Shown here one piece after another: positions 47,769 to 57,275 of a stretch of 64,000 nt of DNA. The notes beneath the pieces are model-generated. The model did not search any database. It worked only from the letters and a program-made list of their open reading frames with translations, and was not told where the DNA came from. Position 1 is the stretch's first letter. Each line of letters opens with the position of its first letter. Source of the DNA: Aurantiacibacter aquimixticola (GTDB taxonomy: Bacteria; Pseudomonadota; Alphaproteobacteria; Sphingomonadales; Sphingomonadaceae); contig NZ_RAHX01000001.1 of the NCBI RefSeq assembly GCF_003605475.1, positions 1,984,001 to 2,048,000 of the forward strand. Reading direction: 5' to 3'. The translations under genes and the position numbers were made by a program.

Positions 47769-48674
47769 ATGGCGGCCATGACTTCCCTACACAGCGAAAC
47801 CTTTGCCGACAGGCTGCTCGGCTTCACCTTGCCCGATCGAGACAGCCGCGGCCGCCTTGTGCGGCTGGGGCCGGTGCTCGACGAGATCCTTGGCGCGCAT
47901 GATTACCCGACGGCGCTGGCCCACGCGCTTTCCGAAGCGCTCGTGCTGACGACGCTGATGGGCGGGCTGCTGAAGGACGAGGGCGACCAGCTGACGCTGC
48001 AAGTGCAGAGCAAAGGCGGCATCGCCGACCTGCTCGTGTGCGATTATCGTGGCGGAGAATTGCGCGGCTATGTCCAGCATGATCGCGACAAGGCGATCGC
48101 GACCGGCGCGAGCGCATCTCTCGCCACCCTTTTCGGGGAAGGCCACCTCGCCATCACCTTCGACATTGCGCGCACCGGCAAGCGCTATCAGGGCATCGTT
48201 CCGCTCGAAGGCGAGTCGCTGTCGGCGGCGGTGGAAAGCTATTTCGCGCAAAGCGAGCAGGTGCCGACCCGCATACAGACCGCGATCCGCTCCGGACCCG
48301 AAGGCAGCCTGGCGGCGGGGTTTCTGGTGCAGCACCTGCCCGATGGCGAAGAGGGGCGAGAGCGCCTCCATGCGAGGCTCGACCATCCGGAGTGGCAGCA
48401 CGTCTCCGTCATGGCGGAGAGCATCAAGCACGAGGAGCTCGCCGATGCGGGTCTGTCGCTCGAAGAATTGGTGTGGCGCCTCTATCACGAAGAGCGTGAA
48501 GTGCGGGTCATGCCGGGAGCGCGGATTTCGCGCGGCTGTCGCTGCACGGAAACGCATTTCGAGAGCGTGCTGGCGCGCTTCCCGAAAGAGGAGCGGCGCG
48601 AAATGGCGAATGAGGACGGGATAATTCTGGTGGATTGCGCATTCTGTTCAAAAGAGTTCGCCATCCAGGATTGA
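47769..48674 (+). CDS. hslO: Redox-regulated Hsp33 chaperone
   Basis: A 301-residue oxidation-activated holdase. The zinc-binding C-terminal cysteines are C257, C259 and C290, C293 in the CxC...CxxC layout. The dimerisation/substrate region shows GYVQHDRDKAIATGA. An alternative start at 47778 would remove three residues. argD-argF-hslO is a neighbourhood common in alphaproteobacteria. Confidence 0.95.
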   Translation: MAAMTSLHSETFADRLLGFTLPDRDSRGRLVRLGPVLDEILGAHDYPTALAHALSEALVLTTLMGGLLKDEGDQLTLQVQSKGGIADLLVCDYRGGELRGYVQHDRDKAIATGASASLATLFGEGHLAITFDIARTGKRYQGIVPLEGESLSAAVESYFAQSEQVPTRIQTAIRSGPEGSLAAGFLVQHLPDGEEGRERLHARLDHPEWQHVSVMAESIKHEELADAGLSLEELVWRLYHEEREVRVMPGARISRGCRCTETHFESVLARFPKEERREMANEDGIILVDCAFCSKEFAIQD

Positions 48675-48754
48675 ACGGTTCGTCGCGCAGAAAGTGCAAT
48701 TCGCCGTTCATGTCGGACTGTGGTATAGAGACGAATACGACCAAGGAATTTGAA

Positions 48755-49153
48755 ATGCAGATCGGGAAAGTCATCAGGATAGCGGGCGTCGCCGGCGCGG
48801 CGCTGCTCGCTTTCGCACCTGCATCGGCGCAAGCGCCGGGCCTCGCCATGCTGGAACGGCTCGATCGCGGACAATGGACGCTTTCGATGCGCGGCGGTGG
48901 GTCGCAAAGGATCTGCGTGCGCACGGGCCGCGAATTCATCCAGCTGCGGCATCGCCAGCCCGGCTGCGAACGCTTCGTCGTTGGCGACGAAAGCAATGAA
49001 GTCACCGTCCAGTATACCTGCCGCGGCAATGGCTATGGCCGCACGACCATTCGGCGCGAGTCGAGCAATCTCGTGCAGGTTCGCAGCCAGGGCATTCACG
49101 GCGGGCGCCCATTCTCCATCGATGCGGAAGCGCGCCGCACCGGCAGCTGCTAG
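48755..49153 (+). CDS. Secreted DUF3617-like protein
   Basis: A 132-residue protein with a signal peptide (cleavage after ASAQ, about residue 26). It has four cysteines spaced as in DUF3617-type periplasmic proteins (in QRICVRT, QPGCERF, QYTCRGN and the terminal Cys), with the last residues RRTGSC. Function unknown. AAGGAA lies before the ATG. It is between hslO and queC on the same strand. Confidence 0.7.
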   Translation: MQIGKVIRIAGVAGAALLAFAPASAQAPGLAMLERLDRGQWTLSMRGGGSQRICVRTGREFIQLRHRQPGCERFVVGDESNEVTVQYTCRGNGYGRTTIRRESSNLVQVRSQGIHGGRPFSIDAEARRTGSC

Positions 49154-49180
49154 GCGCTTGCCCGTGCGCAATGAGCCGCT

Positions 49181-49885
49181 ATGGCGCAGCGCATGTCGAC
49201 TGAGAAATCGATAGCGACGATCCTGCTGTCAGGCGGGCTGGATTCGATGGTAAGCGCGGCACTCGCGCGTGAGCAGGGCTTTCGCCTGCACGCGCTGACG
49301 ATCGATTACGGCCAGCGCCATGTGCGCGAATTGCAATCGGCAAAGGCGATTGCCGAGAGGATGGGCGTGGAACGGCATGTCGAACTCCCGCTCGATCTGC
49401 GCCAATTCGGTGGTTCGGCGCTGACCGACGATATCGAGGTCCCGAAGGATGGCGTGGGCGAGGACATCCCCGTCACTTACGTGCCCGCGCGCAACTTGCT
49501 GTTTCTCGCGCTGACCACGGCCTTTGCCGAAAGCAGCGGCTCTACCGATCTGTTCATCGGGGTGAATGCGCTCGACTATTCGGGCTATCCCGATTGTCGC
49601 CCCGAATTCATCGCAAGCTTTGCAGAGACGGCGCGGCTGGGCACGAAGCAGGGTGTGGAGGGTCAGCCCTTCGTTATCCACGCGCCATTGCAGCACATGA
49701 CGAAGGCTGAAATTGCCAGCGAATGCGCACGGCTAGAGCTCGATCCGGCTTGGAGCTGGTCCTGCTACGATCCGACCGACGAGGGGATGGCCTGCGGCCG
49801 CTGCGACAGCTGTCGCCTGCGTCGCAAGGGGTTTGCCGAAGCGGGGGTCACGGATACAGCTCCCTACGCCGCCGATCCGGACTAG
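49181..49885 (+). CDS. queC: 7-cyano-7-deazaguanine synthase
   Basis: Makes preQ0 for queuosine tRNA modification. The 234-residue protein has the PP-loop SGGLDS (17-22) and a zinc site of C195, C205, C208 and C211. The Met at 49193 is an alternative start. No queD or queE is in the window, so the pathway genes are split. It converges with sodC by a 4-base overlap. Confidence 0.94.
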   Translation: MAQRMSTEKSIATILLSGGLDSMVSAALAREQGFRLHALTIDYGQRHVRELQSAKAIAERMGVERHVELPLDLRQFGGSALTDDIEVPKDGVGEDIPVTYVPARNLLFLALTTAFAESSGSTDLFIGVNALDYSGYPDCRPEFIASFAETARLGTKQGVEGQPFVIHAPLQHMTKAEIASECARLELDPAWSWSCYDPTDEGMACGRCDSCRLRRKGFAEAGVTDTAPYAADPD

Positions 49886-50412
49886 CTGCGGGTCACCAAG
49901 CCGCAGGCGACCCGGCTTCCGGCATCGCCAGCGGGATCGCTTCGGTAATCGTCGGCGCCTTCGTGCACCACGATTGCAGTACCGTCCGCGTCGAAGACGC
50001 TGTCGCCTACGAAATCGGCAGTCCCGCGCAGCAGCGTGCTCATTGTCCCGGTGCCATCGGCTGCGATCGTTACATTCGGCAGATCGCCGAGATGCGCGCC
50101 CTGAGGGTTGAGCGTGCCATGCTCATTGCCACGCGGATTGAGATGCCCGCCAGCCGAGGTGAAATCGTTCGCGGTGCAATCGCCGGTGGTGTGAAGATGC
50201 ACGGCGTGCGTTCCGGCGGAGAGTCCGGTGAAACTCGCGTTCAAGGTAACCTCGCCGCCAAGCGAATACATGCGGGCCGAGCCCACAGTATTGCCCTGCC
50301 TGTCCTGCAATGTCGCGCTGCCGATTTCGGTGGCCGCGGTCTGATAGGCTGTCTGGCATCCCGCCAGGGCGAGGAAGGCCAGCGGGGCGATGATGAGCGA
50401 GCGCTTTTGCAT
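49882..50412 (-). CDS. sodC: Cu/Zn superoxide dismutase (lipoprotein)
   Basis: A periplasmic/outer-membrane SOD, 176 residues. The signal ends LALAGC (lipobox Cys19). Copper ligands are H72, H74, H90 and H150; zinc ligands are H90, H98, H107 and D110; the disulfide is C79-C170. All are present. The ATG at 50412 with AAGGA upstream is chosen. It lies 54 bases downstream of the last GTA-cluster gene on the same strand. Confidence 0.93.
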   Translation of the reverse strand: MQKRSLIIAPLAFLALAGCQTAYQTAATEIGSATLQDRQGNTVGSARMYSLGGEVTLNASFTGLSAGTHAVHLHTTGDCTANDFTSAGGHLNPRGNEHGTLNPQGAHLGDLPNVTIAADGTGTMSTLLRGTADFVGDSVFDADGTAIVVHEGADDYRSDPAGDAGSRVACGLVTRS

Positions 50413-50466
50413 GCGAGATCCTTTCGTCATTCAGCGAGTAAACTCGGAAAACTTTGAAAAGGTCCG

Positions 50467-50925
50467 TCAGGCGTGGGGGAGGATACCCGCTTCGGTCAGG
50501 GCGGCGATCAGCTCCACGATGGCTGCGCGCGCTTCGCTATCTTCGGTAGTGCCGCCGCTGGGAGAGCTCACAATACCAGCCCGTCGCCAGCCATTGTCGA
50601 AGCGGATGCTCGCTCCGGTCGAGATATCGAAGACCTTCATCCCATTTCGGGGCTGGGCAAACAGCCAGTTGCCGGCCTGCCGGCACGCGATTGCGCCCGG
50701 ATGGTGCACCCAATCGCCGGTAGGCTGGTCGCCCACCAGCCAGCACTCGCCGTCGGTCGGAGCGCTCGGCGGTGCGTCGCTTTCCCCCTGAACCGCGCAA
50801 TGCAGCAGCGCGTCGATCCGGGCGAGCGCCTCGTTTATGAAGCTTTCCTTCTGTGCCTGGGCGACGAACAGGTTGGGAAGGTCGAAACGCGGGGTGGCGG
50901 AGGTGAAACTGATCGGTTCTGTCAT
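50467..50925 (-). CDS. DUF2793 family protein of the GTA tail region
   Basis: A 152-residue protein with the pattern of DUF2793 proteins found after gp15 in sphingomonad GTAs: FVAQAQKESFINEALARIDALL near the start and a GECWLVGDQPTGDWVHHPGAIA segment. It is likely a tail-tip or baseplate-associated component, perhaps for surface attachment; not shown. It starts 10 bases after gp15 and is last in the cluster. Confidence 0.85.
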   Translation of the reverse strand: MTEPISFTSATPRFDLPNLFVAQAQKESFINEALARIDALLHCAVQGESDAPPSAPTDGECWLVGDQPTGDWVHHPGAIACRQAGNWLFAQPRNGMKVFDISTGASIRFDNGWRRAGIVSSPSGGTTEDSEARAAIVELIAALTEAGILPHA

Positions 50926-50935
50926 GGCGTGTTCC

Positions 50936-53113
50936 TCAGTCGATACGAGTTAGGGCAAGGGGGTGCGAGCGGGCGTGGGTGCCGATCTGCCGGACCCAGA
51001 GCTGCTGCCCCGAATGATCGGCGCGAAGCTGCGTCAGGGTGGCCGCATCGATGCGGAGCGAAGGCCGATCGGACTGCCACAGCAGGCGTGGAGCTTCGAT
51101 GCTGCCGAGCCCGACTTCGTAACTTTCGGTCTGTTCGACAAGCGGCACCTCGACACCATCCGGCCAGCGCCACGCGCCGCGCGCGCGCCTGGTCCAGCCG
51201 AGCGTGAGTCCGCCATCGGACTCAATGTCCGCGCGCGGATGGACAGGCGTAAGCGGTCGCCTCGAAGCACCTGACAGCGCAATGGTGGCGATCACCGGGT
51301 CGGTATCGACGAGGCCGATGGCGGCAATCGCCTCGCTGTCACCGAGCTTTGCCGTGTCCAGCTGGATCGGCTTGCCATCGAGAAGGACGAATGGCGCACC
51401 GGCCGGGGCACCGGTCGCATCTTCCGTCCCACCGCGGCCGCGCAGCAATGTCGAGAGACGCCAGCGCGCATCGCCGAGACGCTCGGCATGACAGAACTGG
51501 AGGATTTCCTCGCCGACAAGCGCCCGGTTCGCGCCGCTCGCCAGCTCGGCAAGAGTGCAGCTTTCGAGCACGAAGTCGGTTGAGGCGAGGGAAACGATCG
51601 CTTCGGAATGGCGGTCGATGATCATCGCAGGGGCTGGCGACAAGTCGGTGGCGAGTGTGCCGACCACGCTGCGGCGGCTGCCCGTCGCGCCGATAGGCGA
51701 GAGACCGCTGGCGGTTTGCGCGTATAGCGCCGAGCCTTTCCACCCGGCCGAGCTTGACGAAGCCGCAGCATAAATTTGCCGCGTATCGGTCTCTCCCGCG
51801 CCGTCCCATGGCAGTTCAAAGGCATAAAGGGTGGTGGGCGAGGATACGAGGTCGGGCGGTGACAGCACTCGGCCCGTCTGCGTCGCGGTCGTCACGCCCT
51901 GGTGGCTCGGGAGCCGCAGCAGTTCCAACTCGACGCCGGTATCGCGCCACTCCCACGCTTCGATCCGCCACCGCCCGGGCAGGTCGGGCAGGGCGACGAC
52001 CTGTCCAGGCTTCACGCGCGGATCGATCTCGGCGATGCGATAGGCAAGGCGATCCTGCGCGAGGAAGGCTCGGCTCGCGGCGGCATCGGCCAGCGACTTG
52101 GCGCTATCCGCTGTCAGGGCGCCGGGAAATTCGATCACGCGGTTGCGACCGGGATCGGCACGGCCGCTCGCGCGCTGGAGCCCCGCCTGATAGTCGCGGT
52201 CTACGTCGTAATATCGCATCCCGGCGGGCACTCTTGCAGCGTCGGCGCGGCGGCTTTCCGACCGGCCGCTTTCGTCGCCGAAGCTATCTCCCGACGCATC
52301 CACCACCGCTTCCGGCAGGGTGAAGATTGCATCGTCCTGCGGTGCGCCGTCGCCGATGGCGAGCCCCTCGCCCGATGCATCGCTGGCGAGAGGATAGACT
52401 TGGTCGATCGCTGCAAGATGGCTCGCCAGCGGGCCGCCCTCGTCGCTGTAGCCTCGCAATTTGCCGAGTGGGCGGCTGGACGTGACGTGTCCGGCGAGCG
52501 GCGCGAGCATCGTGGCGAGGCTGACATCGCCGTCCTCCGCAACGACTTCGAATGTCAGCGCGGGAATGCGATTGCCGAATTCGGCGAGTTGCAAGTCCTC
52601 GAACACGCCATAGGCGAAGCCGCGATAGGCGGGGCATTCACTCCCCTCGGCGCTTGCAAGCAAGGGGTCGACGGGCTGGTCTCCGGCGCCATCATGGATG
52701 CGCAGTGTTCCAGGGACCTTGAGATCTCCGGCCGCACCGCGCAGCAAATTGCCATCCGCCCAGATCCGTCCCACGCGCGCAATTGGTCGGCTGGCGAGCG
52801 CGACTGCAAAGGAAATCGAGTAGGCGAAGGTCGTCGTCGATGGTTGGCCCTTGCCGCCGCCCGTCTTCTCGCTCGTCTCCTGAAGGTCGGTCGCCCAGAT
52901 GATCGTTCCGGCGGCGCGCATCGTGCCGAAGTGACGCGGCACGGGAGCGCCATAGCTCGATGTCGTCACCTTCAGCTCGGTCAGGCGCGGGCCTTCATTG
53001 CTGTCCGTGCCGAAAATCTCGGCGTCGATTTTCGAACCGATGCTCGATCCGAAGACGGCGCCGATCGGCCCGAGAATGGCGGAACCGACGGAGGAGAGAA
53101 CCAGTGTGGCCAT
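50936..53113 (-). CDS. GTA tail-tip multidomain protein (gp15-like)
   Basis: A 725-residue tail protein in the position of RcGTA gp15 (megatron/host-specificity). It opens with a glycine-rich helix-prone stretch (1-35) and then a GPRLTELKVTTSSYGAPVPRH segment of phage baseplate hub proteins. The C-terminal half holds phage tail (Put_phage_tail) type beta domains. It is much shorter than the ~1300 residues I know for RcGTA gp15, so a large insertion domain is absent. Sixteen bases separate it from gp14. Confidence 0.8.
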   Translation of the reverse strand: MATLVLSSVGSAILGPIGAVFGSSIGSKIDAEIFGTDSNEGPRLTELKVTTSSYGAPVPRHFGTMRAAGTIIWATDLQETSEKTGGGKGQPSTTTFAYSISFAVALASRPIARVGRIWADGNLLRGAAGDLKVPGTLRIHDGAGDQPVDPLLASAEGSECPAYRGFAYGVFEDLQLAEFGNRIPALTFEVVAEDGDVSLATMLAPLAGHVTSSRPLGKLRGYSDEGGPLASHLAAIDQVYPLASDASGEGLAIGDGAPQDDAIFTLPEAVVDASGDSFGDESGRSESRRADAARVPAGMRYYDVDRDYQAGLQRASGRADPGRNRVIEFPGALTADSAKSLADAAASRAFLAQDRLAYRIAEIDPRVKPGQVVALPDLPGRWRIEAWEWRDTGVELELLRLPSHQGVTTATQTGRVLSPPDLVSSPTTLYAFELPWDGAGETDTRQIYAAASSSSAGWKGSALYAQTASGLSPIGATGSRRSVVGTLATDLSPAPAMIIDRHSEAIVSLASTDFVLESCTLAELASGANRALVGEEILQFCHAERLGDARWRLSTLLRGRGGTEDATGAPAGAPFVLLDGKPIQLDTAKLGDSEAIAAIGLVDTDPVIATIALSGASRRPLTPVHPRADIESDGGLTLGWTRRARGAWRWPDGVEVPLVEQTESYEVGLGSIEAPRLLWQSDRPSLRIDAATLTQLRADHSGQQLWVRQIGTHARSHPLALTRID

Positions 53114-53129
53114 GAGAATTGGATTCCTG

Positions 53130-53534
53130 TCAGGAGAGGCGCCAGCGCCCGGTCACCCTATCGGTGTCGGTCAAGGCGGTGCGTACGACGCGGCGAAGTC
53201 CGGCATGGGCATGGACGATCCGCGTCGCATCGAGCGCGATTGCGAGGTGAAATTGCCCGGGGCCGGGTTGCATCAGCAGAAGGTCGCCCGCGGCGGTGGA
53301 GCGCGATGTGGCCGTGAAACCCGCAGGAGCGAGTAAGGCAAGCAAGCCGTCAATATGCGCTTGCCGGAGCGAGTAGGCCGGCAGCGTCGGCGGCGTCCGG
53401 CCGATATCGCGTAGAGCGAGGTGGACAAGCCCGATACAGTCGATTCCGGTGACCGGGTCACGCCCGCGCAGGCGGAACGGCACCCCGCAATAAGCATCGG
53501 CGGCCCGCGCAAAGGCCGCGCCATCGCTCTCCAT
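53130..53534 (-). CDS. GTA NlpC/P60-type cell-wall peptidase (gp14-like)
   Basis: A 134-residue protein with the papain-like NlpC/P60 core. The catalytic Cys33 is in GIDCIGL, followed by a His in QFHLAI. In RcGTA the gp14 peptidase is on the tail tip and helps DNA entry by cutting peptidoglycan. The gene overlaps gp13 by one base. Confidence 0.87.
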   Translation of the reverse strand: MESDGAAFARAADAYCGVPFRLRGRDPVTGIDCIGLVHLALRDIGRTPPTLPAYSLRQAHIDGLLALLAPAGFTATSRSTAAGDLLLMQPGPGQFHLAIALDATRIVHAHAGLRRVVRTALTDTDRVTGRWRLS

Positions 53535-54349
53535 CAGCCTGTCGGGTAGCGCGCCAGCAAGTCATTGCCCGGCAGATGCGGTTCGCCTCGGAAATTGGCG
53601 GCATTGCCGAAGCGCGTGGCGCAGGTCGAGATGGTGTGATCGCACCCTTCGCGAAGAAAGGCCTTGTCGCCCACCGCAATGGCATCGGTCAGTGTCCGGT
53701 CGAGCACCAGCCCCGATGGTCCCGCTTCGATGACCTCCATCGTCAGGCCGGCGAGAGGACCATCCACCCACTTTACCGTGCCGCCATGCATGTTGCCCGC
53801 CGGAGGCGCGCTGCCAAAGCGCACGCGGTTGTCCGCCAGGTCGAGCGCGGTCACGGCGGCCAAGTGAGTTACGCGGGCCGGATTGAACCGGCAATCGGCG
53901 TCGCAGAAACTTGCCCGGCATGTCGGGCTCGTTCGCGGGACGAAGTCGGCTTCGAGCGCGGCCTTCGCCGAACGCAGCTCGGCTTCGAAACGGCCGCTGG
54001 TGCGCGATACGCCGCCCAGCTCACCGTGGAAGAGCGTGGCGTTGTCCAGACTTTCCCAATCGACAAGTCCGATGGCGATATGCGCGCTTTCGTATCGGCC
54101 GCTCGCGAGGTCATCTTCGGAGATGGAGTCGTGCGCGAGGACGCCTTCGACTTCGACGCCGTCTCTCTCGAGTCCGGCGGTGCGGCGGATGGCGGACGGC
54201 AGCATTCCAGGTGCAGCTCTATATGTCATCCCGCCGAAGGCCAGGTCGCGATCATGGCTGGTAAACCCCAGCGCGACGCCGTCCTTGCGGCGAATGCGCC
54301 ACCAGGTCGCGACGCCTTCCAGTTCGGAACCCAGGAAGACGTGGCTCAT
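53534..54349 (-). CDS. GTA tail hub protein (gp13-like, DUF2163/BR0599)
   Basis: A 271-residue protein. The N-terminal DUF2163 part begins VTWWRIRRKDG-like and the C-terminal BR0599 part has clustered cysteines (C144, C149, C153 and C236, C243). In RcGTA the equivalent hub protein binds an iron-sulfur cluster, and the cysteines fit this. Overlaps gp12 by 4 bases. Confidence 0.85.
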   Translation of the reverse strand: MSHVFLGSELEGVATWWRIRRKDGVALGFTSHDRDLAFGGMTYRAAPGMLPSAIRRTAGLERDGVEVEGVLAHDSISEDDLASGRYESAHIAIGLVDWESLDNATLFHGELGGVSRTSGRFEAELRSAKAALEADFVPRTSPTCRASFCDADCRFNPARVTHLAAVTALDLADNRVRFGSAPPAGNMHGGTVKWVDGPLAGLTMEVIEAGPSGLVLDRTLTDAIAVGDKAFLREGCDHTISTCATRFGNAANFRGEPHLPGNDLLARYPTG

Positions 54350-56670
54350 GTCTCTTCCTTCACTTCGATCAGCGGCACGCTGGGCGCTTCTCCCGCCGCG
54401 AAGGTCGCGCCGGTGATGTCCAGCCGATCCTCGGCGAAGCGGACGGGCACGTCGAAGTAGAATCCGGCACGCACTTCCGCGCCATCCGGCGGTGCGTCGA
54501 TGAAGATGATCCGTCCGCCGTCCTCCAGCGTCCAGTCATTGGTGACCTCGCCAGCGACGCTGACCAGGATGCTGTCGGCACGCGGGCGGGTGATGGTCCG
54601 CTGTTGCGGCTCATCCCCGCTCCCGTAGCTTTTCGACAGGTGATATGTGGCGGCAAGACCGTCTCCCACCCCGATCAGCTGATCGCTCGCGGTCGGCGTA
54701 CCGGTCAATCCATTGGAGCTGAAATCGTAGGGATCGGCGAGGCGAAAGCCGCGCGCCGGACCGCGCCGCGCGCGGAAGAATTCGAGCAACACGCCAAGCT
54801 CGCTATGCGAACGGATGCCGGGGCCGACATCGTAATTGAGACGCGCATCGCTCCACTGGCTGTTGCGTCGTTCATGGCCGGATGCGGTGAGCGCGATGGA
54901 TGTCGAAAATTCCGGGCTGACTCCGGCATCCCGCCCGAGAGCGAGCGGATAGAGCACATCGTCGAAAGCTTGCATTGGTGTCTCCTGTGGCGGAAGGCGG
55001 ACGTATCCATCGCGGCAGACCTGCGGCAGCGCCCAGACGAACCGTCGCGGAACGCCGCGCGCGGCGGCCTCGTCCAGTCCGGCGTCGATACGCGCCCAGA
55101 ACAGCTCTGCATCGGCAGGGTCGAGGACGAAGCCTGCCATGTAATCCTGCTGGCCGAGAGGGTAGCCGAGCCGCTGGTCGACCTCCGTATACGTCTTGCG
55201 CCGCAGCGCTTCGGCACCCAGCGTCAGCCAGTCATAATCTTCCAGCTGAAGCCGGTCATATTGCGGGTGGGCCCATTGGCTTGGCAGGTTGAGCCTGTCC
55301 GCCTCTGGCATGTCGGCATCGAAAATCGTCGGCGTGAAGGCGAGCAGGTAGCATTTTGCATCGCTGCCCGATTGCTGCCGCACACGATTGCGGACCGAAT
55401 TGGCGGCGAAGCCCAGCGATTTCGCTGCCTCGTCCAGCACCACCAACTGCGCCGCCGTGATCGGTCCGCGCATGTCGGTTATCGGCGGCGCAGCGTTGCT
55501 GAAAACGCTGCGCGCCGCATCATCGTATATGCAAGGCGCCCCGGTATCGGGCTGGATCCACCACCACGGCTCGCCGACCTGCATCACCACATCCATCCCG
55601 GCCTGCTCCTGCAGCAGCCCGAAGCGCGCTGCCGCGCCGCGCACGAAGTTCTTCGCGGCATTGTTGGCCGGCGAGATGAGCGATGACGGCGGCACCCAGC
55701 CGGTGAGCGCGGGCGATCCGTCATGGGCGCGCTGCATCCAATCGGGCGGGCAATGCTCGGCGAAAATCTCGAAACTGATCGAGGCGATCACCTGATAATC
55801 CATCGCCAGCGCTTCTTCGAAAAAGGCGCGGTGCCAGGTTTCTGCCGGTCCGCAGAGCAGGCCATTGCGCTCCACCAGCAGCGTGCCGTCCGCCGCCGGC
55901 TCCAGCCGGAAGAAGTGGCTCATCCCGACATAATGGATGATCTCGCCACGATAGCCGAGCTGCAAGGTGTTGCGCAGCAGGCGGGCAGGCGTCTGGTTGT
56001 AGGCATCATCATAGGCGGTCGCCATGCCGATATCGTGCGGTGGCAGCATGACATCGCCGATCGGCAGCATGGCGTGCGCGCCATCGCTGGCGATGTCGAA
56101 CAGCTCGACCCAACCATTGGCGCGCGAGGTTAGCAGCGCGCCATTCGCCGGATCGTAGGCGGGCGGCACCAGCGAGATGAACAGCCGGTCGATATCGGAC
56201 GGATGGACGACAGCGCCGTCCGCCTGCCAGCCTTCGCGCAGCTGCGAAAAATCGAGCGACACCACCGCATCGTCGGGCGCGCCGCTCGCGTAGTTCCACA
56301 GCCGGACATACCAGGTGCGCGACGCGCCGCCGGCATCGCGCCCTTCGATTGTCAGCGTCGGCCCATGCACCGCATCGAGCGGCAGGACGCCTGCGGACCG
56401 CCAGCGAAAGGTCAAGCTGGTATGCGCGTAATCGCGGTTCGTGTCATAGGCCAGAAGCGGATGATCGAGCGTATCCTCGCTGTCCCAGATCAATCCGGCT
56501 AGGGCATCGTGATGCAGGAATTCGCATTCGACGCGCAGGGTCGTGGGACCGGTTCCGGTGATGCTGGCCATCATCGGGCGCGGAAAATCGACCGTCCAGA
56601 AACGCGGATCGAAGCGCTGGATAAAATCGGAGTCCTGCCCGGTGCGGTCTTTCGCGAGCCAGTAAGCCAT
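54346..56670 (-). CDS. GTA tail protein: large N-terminal module fused to a DUF2460 (gp12-like) domain
   Basis: A 774-residue protein. Residues ~566-774 are a complete DUF2460/TIGR02217 distal tail domain (LTASGHERRNSQWSDARL ... FYFDVPVRFAEDRL), which alone would be a normal gp12. The preceding ~565 residues have no counterpart in RcGTA gp12. They contain aromatic-rich segments (GEPWWW, EIFAEHCPPDW) that look like a TIM-barrel/tail-sheath type module; this is a guess from the look of it. The frame is uninterrupted. Confidence 0.8.
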   Translation of the reverse strand: MAYWLAKDRTGQDSDFIQRFDPRFWTVDFPRPMMASITGTGPTTLRVECEFLHHDALAGLIWDSEDTLDHPLLAYDTNRDYAHTSLTFRWRSAGVLPLDAVHGPTLTIEGRDAGGASRTWYVRLWNYASGAPDDAVVSLDFSQLREGWQADGAVVHPSDIDRLFISLVPPAYDPANGALLTSRANGWVELFDIASDGAHAMLPIGDVMLPPHDIGMATAYDDAYNQTPARLLRNTLQLGYRGEIIHYVGMSHFFRLEPAADGTLLVERNGLLCGPAETWHRAFFEEALAMDYQVIASISFEIFAEHCPPDWMQRAHDGSPALTGWVPPSSLISPANNAAKNFVRGAAARFGLLQEQAGMDVVMQVGEPWWWIQPDTGAPCIYDDAARSVFSNAAPPITDMRGPITAAQLVVLDEAAKSLGFAANSVRNRVRQQSGSDAKCYLLAFTPTIFDADMPEADRLNLPSQWAHPQYDRLQLEDYDWLTLGAEALRRKTYTEVDQRLGYPLGQQDYMAGFVLDPADAELFWARIDAGLDEAAARGVPRRFVWALPQVCRDGYVRLPPQETPMQAFDDVLYPLALGRDAGVSPEFSTSIALTASGHERRNSQWSDARLNYDVGPGIRSHSELGVLLEFFRARRGPARGFRLADPYDFSSNGLTGTPTASDQLIGVGDGLAATYHLSKSYGSGDEPQQRTITRPRADSILVSVAGEVTNDWTLEDGGRIIFIDAPPDGAEVRAGFYFDVPVRFAEDRLDITGATFAAGEAPSVPLIEVKEET

Positions 56671-56681
56671 GTCGTGCCTCC

Positions 56682-57275
56682 TCAGCTTTCCCGCATCGCG
56701 CGGGCGACGGCGCTCGCCACCTGGCGCGACGAGCGGCGCAGCATTTGCGGGCTGCCGGTTGCGCGCGGCGCGGAAAGGTTGATCGCAACGCGCACATCGC
56801 GCGCGCCCTTGCCGCTGCCGGTCTCGACACGCCCGGCGCTGGTCGGCACGAACACTTCGGGTCCGCGTTCGCCTACGAGATAAGCATTGCCGGGCGATAC
56901 CGGCCCGCCGGTTGCACGACCGGGCAGACCGAGCAGGGAACCGAAAATGCCCTGCAGGGCGGAGCCGAAATTGAAGCCACCACCCTGGCCCTGGCCACCG
57001 CCCTGACCTTGGCCGAACAGCGATCCGAAGCCTGACTGGATGGCCTGCGCGGCAATTTCTCCGAGCGCCTTCAGCGCCACGTTCTTCAATTCTTCGAAGC
57101 TCAGCTTGCCCCGGCGAATGGCCGAGACAAGCCCGCGTTCCAGCACGTCGCCAGCCTTGGCGAAGCCATCGAGCAGCGAGCTGTCCAGCGCGCTGCGCAT
57201 CTCCTGCACGTCGCTGCGAAAGCCGCTGGTGCTTGCGCGCACATCGACCATCAGGGTTTCGATTTCATCGTCCAT
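56682..57275 (-). CDS. GTA short tape-measure protein (gp11-like)
   Basis: A 197-residue protein. Helical N-terminus (1-75), then a Gly/Gln-rich stretch (GQGQGGG repeats, about 90-105) and a C-terminal part with RATGGPVSPGNAYLVGERGPEVF typical of phage tape-measure C-termini. RcGTA gp11 is also short. It overlaps the downstream chaperone gene by 11 bases. Confidence 0.85.
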   Translation of the reverse strand: MDDEIETLMVDVRASTSGFRSDVQEMRSALDSSLLDGFAKAGDVLERGLVSAIRRGKLSFEELKNVALKALGEIAAQAIQSGFGSLFGQGQGGGQGQGGGFNFGSALQGIFGSLLGLPGRATGGPVSPGNAYLVGERGPEVFVPTSAGRVETGSGKGARDVRVAINLSAPRATGSPQMLRRSSRQVASAVARAMRES

